From the NCBI RefSeq assembly GCF_002077155.1, contig NZ_CP015027.1:2458501-2522500 (forward strand): a DNA stretch of 64,000 nucleotides, written 5' to 3'. The translations under genes and the position numbers were made by a program. This DNA is from Sporosarcina sp. P33. Lineage in GTDB: Bacteria; Bacillota; Bacilli; Bacillales_A; Planococcaceae. Each line of letters starts with the position of its first letter. The stretch's first letter is position 1. Shown here in pieces: positions 62,204 to 64,000 of the stretch. The notes beneath the pieces are model-generated. The model did no database searches. It saw only the letters and a list, made by a program, of their open reading frames with translations, and was not told the DNA's origin.

Positions 62204-63676
62204 ATGATGACAGTTACAAACGAAGTAAAAGTATTGAAGAACTATATTAACGGTGAGTGGGTTGAAACTTCTGGAACAGATATGCTTGAAATCAAAAACC
62301 CTGCAAACACGGACGAGCTGATCGTAAAGGTGCAGCAGTCCAATGCAGACGATGCGCAGGCAGCAATCGAAGCGGCAGAAAAAGCATTCCCGGAGTGGAG
62401 CAAGACACCGTCACCGGCAAGAGGCGAGTATTTATTCAAAATCGCAGCGATCATGGAAGAAGAAGCAGATGAAATCGCACGCGTTATCGTAAAAGAAGAA
62501 GGGAAAACATACGCGGATGCGCTAAAAGAAGTAAATTACGCAGCTGGTATCGTCAAGTTCTATGCAGGCGAAGGGCGCCGCATGACGGGACGCATCGTTG
62601 AATCGGATATGCCAGGCGTACAAATCGAATTGCATAAAGAAGCACTGGGCGTTGTATTGGTTGTTACACCTTGGAACTTCCCATTATCGATTCCGGCTTG
62701 GAAAATTGCTCCGGCCATCCTTAGCGGTAACACAGTTGTATTAAAAGCATCTTCTGAAACACCATTGACTGCACAAAAATTCATTGAAATTGTTGAACGT
62801 GCGGGCGTTCCTGCAGGCGTAGTCAACCAATTGGTGGGACCAGGCCGTCTGGTGACAGATATGATCAGCCACCCTGCGGTTAAAGCAATTACGTTCACAG
62901 GTTCAAACCGTGTAGGGAACTTAATCTATAAAGAAGCAGCAAAAGATATGAAGCGTGTTCTGCTTGAAATGGGCGGTAAGAACCCATTGCTCGTTATGGA
63001 AGATGCAGACGTGGATGCGGCAGTTCAATTAGCGGTCGCAGGCGGATACGGTCAAACTGGCCAGGCATGCACAGCGACGAGCCGTGTGCTTGTGCACAAA
63101 GATATTCGTCAGGAATTCACGGATAAACTGGTGGAAGCTTCGAAGAAAATCAAAATCGGTAACGGCATGGATGAAGGCGTAACAATGGGCCCTCAAGTCA
63201 GCGAAGGCGAGCGCCAATCCACATTGGATCTGATTGAAAAAGCAAAAGCTGAAGGCGGCGAAATCCTGACAGGCGGAGGAATTCCAGCATTCGAAGGTTC
63301 GGATAAAGGATACTTCGTAGAGCCGACAGTAATCAGCGGTGTGAAGACGGACATGACAATCGCGCAAGAAGAAGTATTTGGCCCTGTCATCAGCATCATT
63401 GAAATTGAGTCCATCGACGAAGCAATCGAAGTGGCGAATGACGTAGCATTCGGTCTGTCAGCAGCAATTTGCACACGCAACCTGACATATATGAACCGCG
63501 CATTGAATGAAATTCAGGCAGGTATCGTCAAAGTGAATATGACAACAACAGGCACGTTCTTCCAGGCGCCATTTGGCGGCTACAAACAGTCAAGTACCGG
63601 CACGTATAAAGAGTTGGGCAGCGAAGCAGTTGAATTCTACTGCCAGAATAAAACACGTTACATCAACAGCAACTAA
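62204..63676 (+). CDS. NAD(P)-dependent aldehyde dehydrogenase
   Basis: 490 residues; ATG seven bases after GGAGGAG. Classic ALDH features: TPWNFPLSIPAWKIAP, TFTGSNRVG, general base in LLEMGGKNPLLV and catalytic Cys289 in GQACTATSR, with FGPVISI and PFGGYKQSS near the end. It is a non-CoA ALDH, unlike the two MmsA-type enzymes at 16-21 kb. Its sequence character is close to the alpha-ketoglutaric-semialdehyde dehydrogenases of Bacillales, but substrate cannot be fixed. As last gene of the operon it would oxidise the aldehyde made by the upstream steps. A terminator follows. Confidence 0.88.
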   Translation: MMTVTNEVKVLKNYINGEWVETSGTDMLEIKNPANTDELIVKVQQSNADDAQAAIEAAEKAFPEWSKTPSPARGEYLFKIAAIMEEEADEIARVIVKEEGKTYADALKEVNYAAGIVKFYAGEGRRMTGRIVESDMPGVQIELHKEALGVVLVVTPWNFPLSIPAWKIAPAILSGNTVVLKASSETPLTAQKFIEIVERAGVPAGVVNQLVGPGRLVTDMISHPAVKAITFTGSNRVGNLIYKEAAKDMKRVLLEMGGKNPLLVMEDADVDAAVQLAVAGGYGQTGQACTATSRVLVHKDIRQEFTDKLVEASKKIKIGNGMDEGVTMGPQVSEGERQSTLDLIEKAKAEGGEILTGGGIPAFEGSDKGYFVEPTVISGVKTDMTIAQEEVFGPVISIIEIESIDEAIEVANDVAFGLSAAICTRNLTYMNRALNEIQAGIVKVNMTTTGTFFQAPFGGYKQSSTGTYKELGSEAVEFYCQNKTRYINSN

Positions 63677-63688
63677 GCGGGATAAATT

Positions 63689-63726
63689 AAGAAGAGGAAT
63701 AGCGTCAACTTTCCTCTTCTTTTTTA
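63689..63726 (+). terminator. Terminator of the dehydrogenase operon
   Basis: AAGAAGAGGAA pairs with TTCCTCTTCTT, followed by five further T. Confidence 0.85.
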
Positions 63727-63750
63727 TTCCTTACATAAAAGGAGTTCATA

Positions 63751-64000
63751 ATGATGACTAAGACACCGGAAGTATCGTCCACTGTAGTGAGGGCAATATC
63801 CGTAATCAACTATCTGAATGATGTGTCGGGTCCGCAAGGTGTCAGTGATATCAGTAAAGGTCTCGGTCTGTCGACGACGATCGTTCACCGCCTTCTGACG
63901 ACGTTGAAACTCGAAGGAATGGTGTTTCAGGATCCCCGATCAAAGCTGTATTCATTGGGCACGATATTTATAGACTATGCCAATAAAATTTTAACAGAAA
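63751..64000 (+). CDS. IclR family transcriptional regulator, 5' part
   Basis: The window ends inside this gene; 83 codons are visible from the ATG at 63751, after AAAAGGAG (a second ATG follows directly). The visible part is the winged helix-turn-helix of IclR regulators (TVVRAISVINYLND, VSDISKGLGLSTTIVHRLLT, YSLGTIFIDYANKI). It lies 74 bases after the dehydrogenase operon and is the likely regulator of that operon; whether it activates or represses cannot be seen here. Confidence 0.88.
   Translation, partial: MMTKTPEVSSTVVRAISVINYLNDVSGPQGVSDISKGLGLSTTIVHRLLTTLKLEGMVFQDPRSKLYSLGTIFIDYANKILTE

Overview
The window looks like chromosomal DNA of a low-to-moderate GC Gram-positive bacterium of the Bacillales, most likely Planococcaceae (Sporosarcina-like). 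I infer this from strong AGGAGG-type ribosome sites, frequent TTG and GTG starts, Firmicute-type families (RocB, CvfC, YfmR-like ABC-F, YjiH, PucR, YhgE/Pip), stem-loop plus T-run terminators, and intergenic arrays built on CGCTCATA. No rRNA, tRNA, CRISPR array or insertion sequence was recognised.

Layout. 1-4.8 kb: the 3' part of a YhgE/Pip membrane protein, a primase-helicase fusion of the TOTE type on the minus strand, and a small GRAM-like protein. 5.0-5.8 kb: the first array of 21-bp units. 5.85-11.65 kb: a complete ribose operon rbsRKDACB behind two tandem LacI-type operators. 11.65-13.52 kb: a group II intron placed directly after the rbs terminator, whose reverse transcriptase/maturase is broken by a one-base frameshift. 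13.7-23.7 kb: an A+T-rich catabolic cluster with a sodium symporter and a 48-residue partner, two methylmalonate/malonate-semialdehyde dehydrogenases, a class III aminotransferase, alanine dehydrogenase and a PucR regulator. It reads as uptake and degradation of beta-alanine or a similar omega-amino acid: transamination to a semialdehyde, CoA-dependent oxidation, and recycling of alanine to pyruvate.

23.9-41.3 kb is mostly secreted proteins: a glucosaminidase-type hydrolase, an RCC1 propeller protein, a large multi-Ig protein, a VWA protein, a cohesin-like protein and a cohesin-dockerin-Ig protein. They share a small set of modules (an SbsA-type Ig domain recurs in five), which suggests an uncharacterised cell-surface assembly. 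A thioredoxin-reductase-like enzyme lies inside this stretch.

41.3-50.8 kb: two PfkB kinases (one a second ribokinase), a HEPN-like/CBS protein, a FetAB-type ABC pair, a CPA1 antiporter, a Fur box with a promoter, a YjiH transporter-like protein, a DinB-family protein, and 21-bp arrays two and three. 50.9-52.5 kb: rocB. 52.55-54.2 kb: a gene-free stretch of four tandem copies of a structured repeat whose hairpin stems are kept while loops differ. 54.3-58.5 kb: a soluble PAS chemoreceptor, a YfmR-like ABC-F protein and CvfC. 58.6-64 kb: a four-gene operon (unknown 572-residue protein, M19-like protein, DUF3726-like protein, aldehyde dehydrogenase), followed by the start of an IclR regulator.

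The strongest candidates for undescribed biology are the helically phased 21-bp arrays at three loci, the structured tandem repeat at 52.6-54.2 kb, the modular surface-protein cluster with its cohesin/dockerin pair, and the Fur-controlled transcript candidate near 47 kb.
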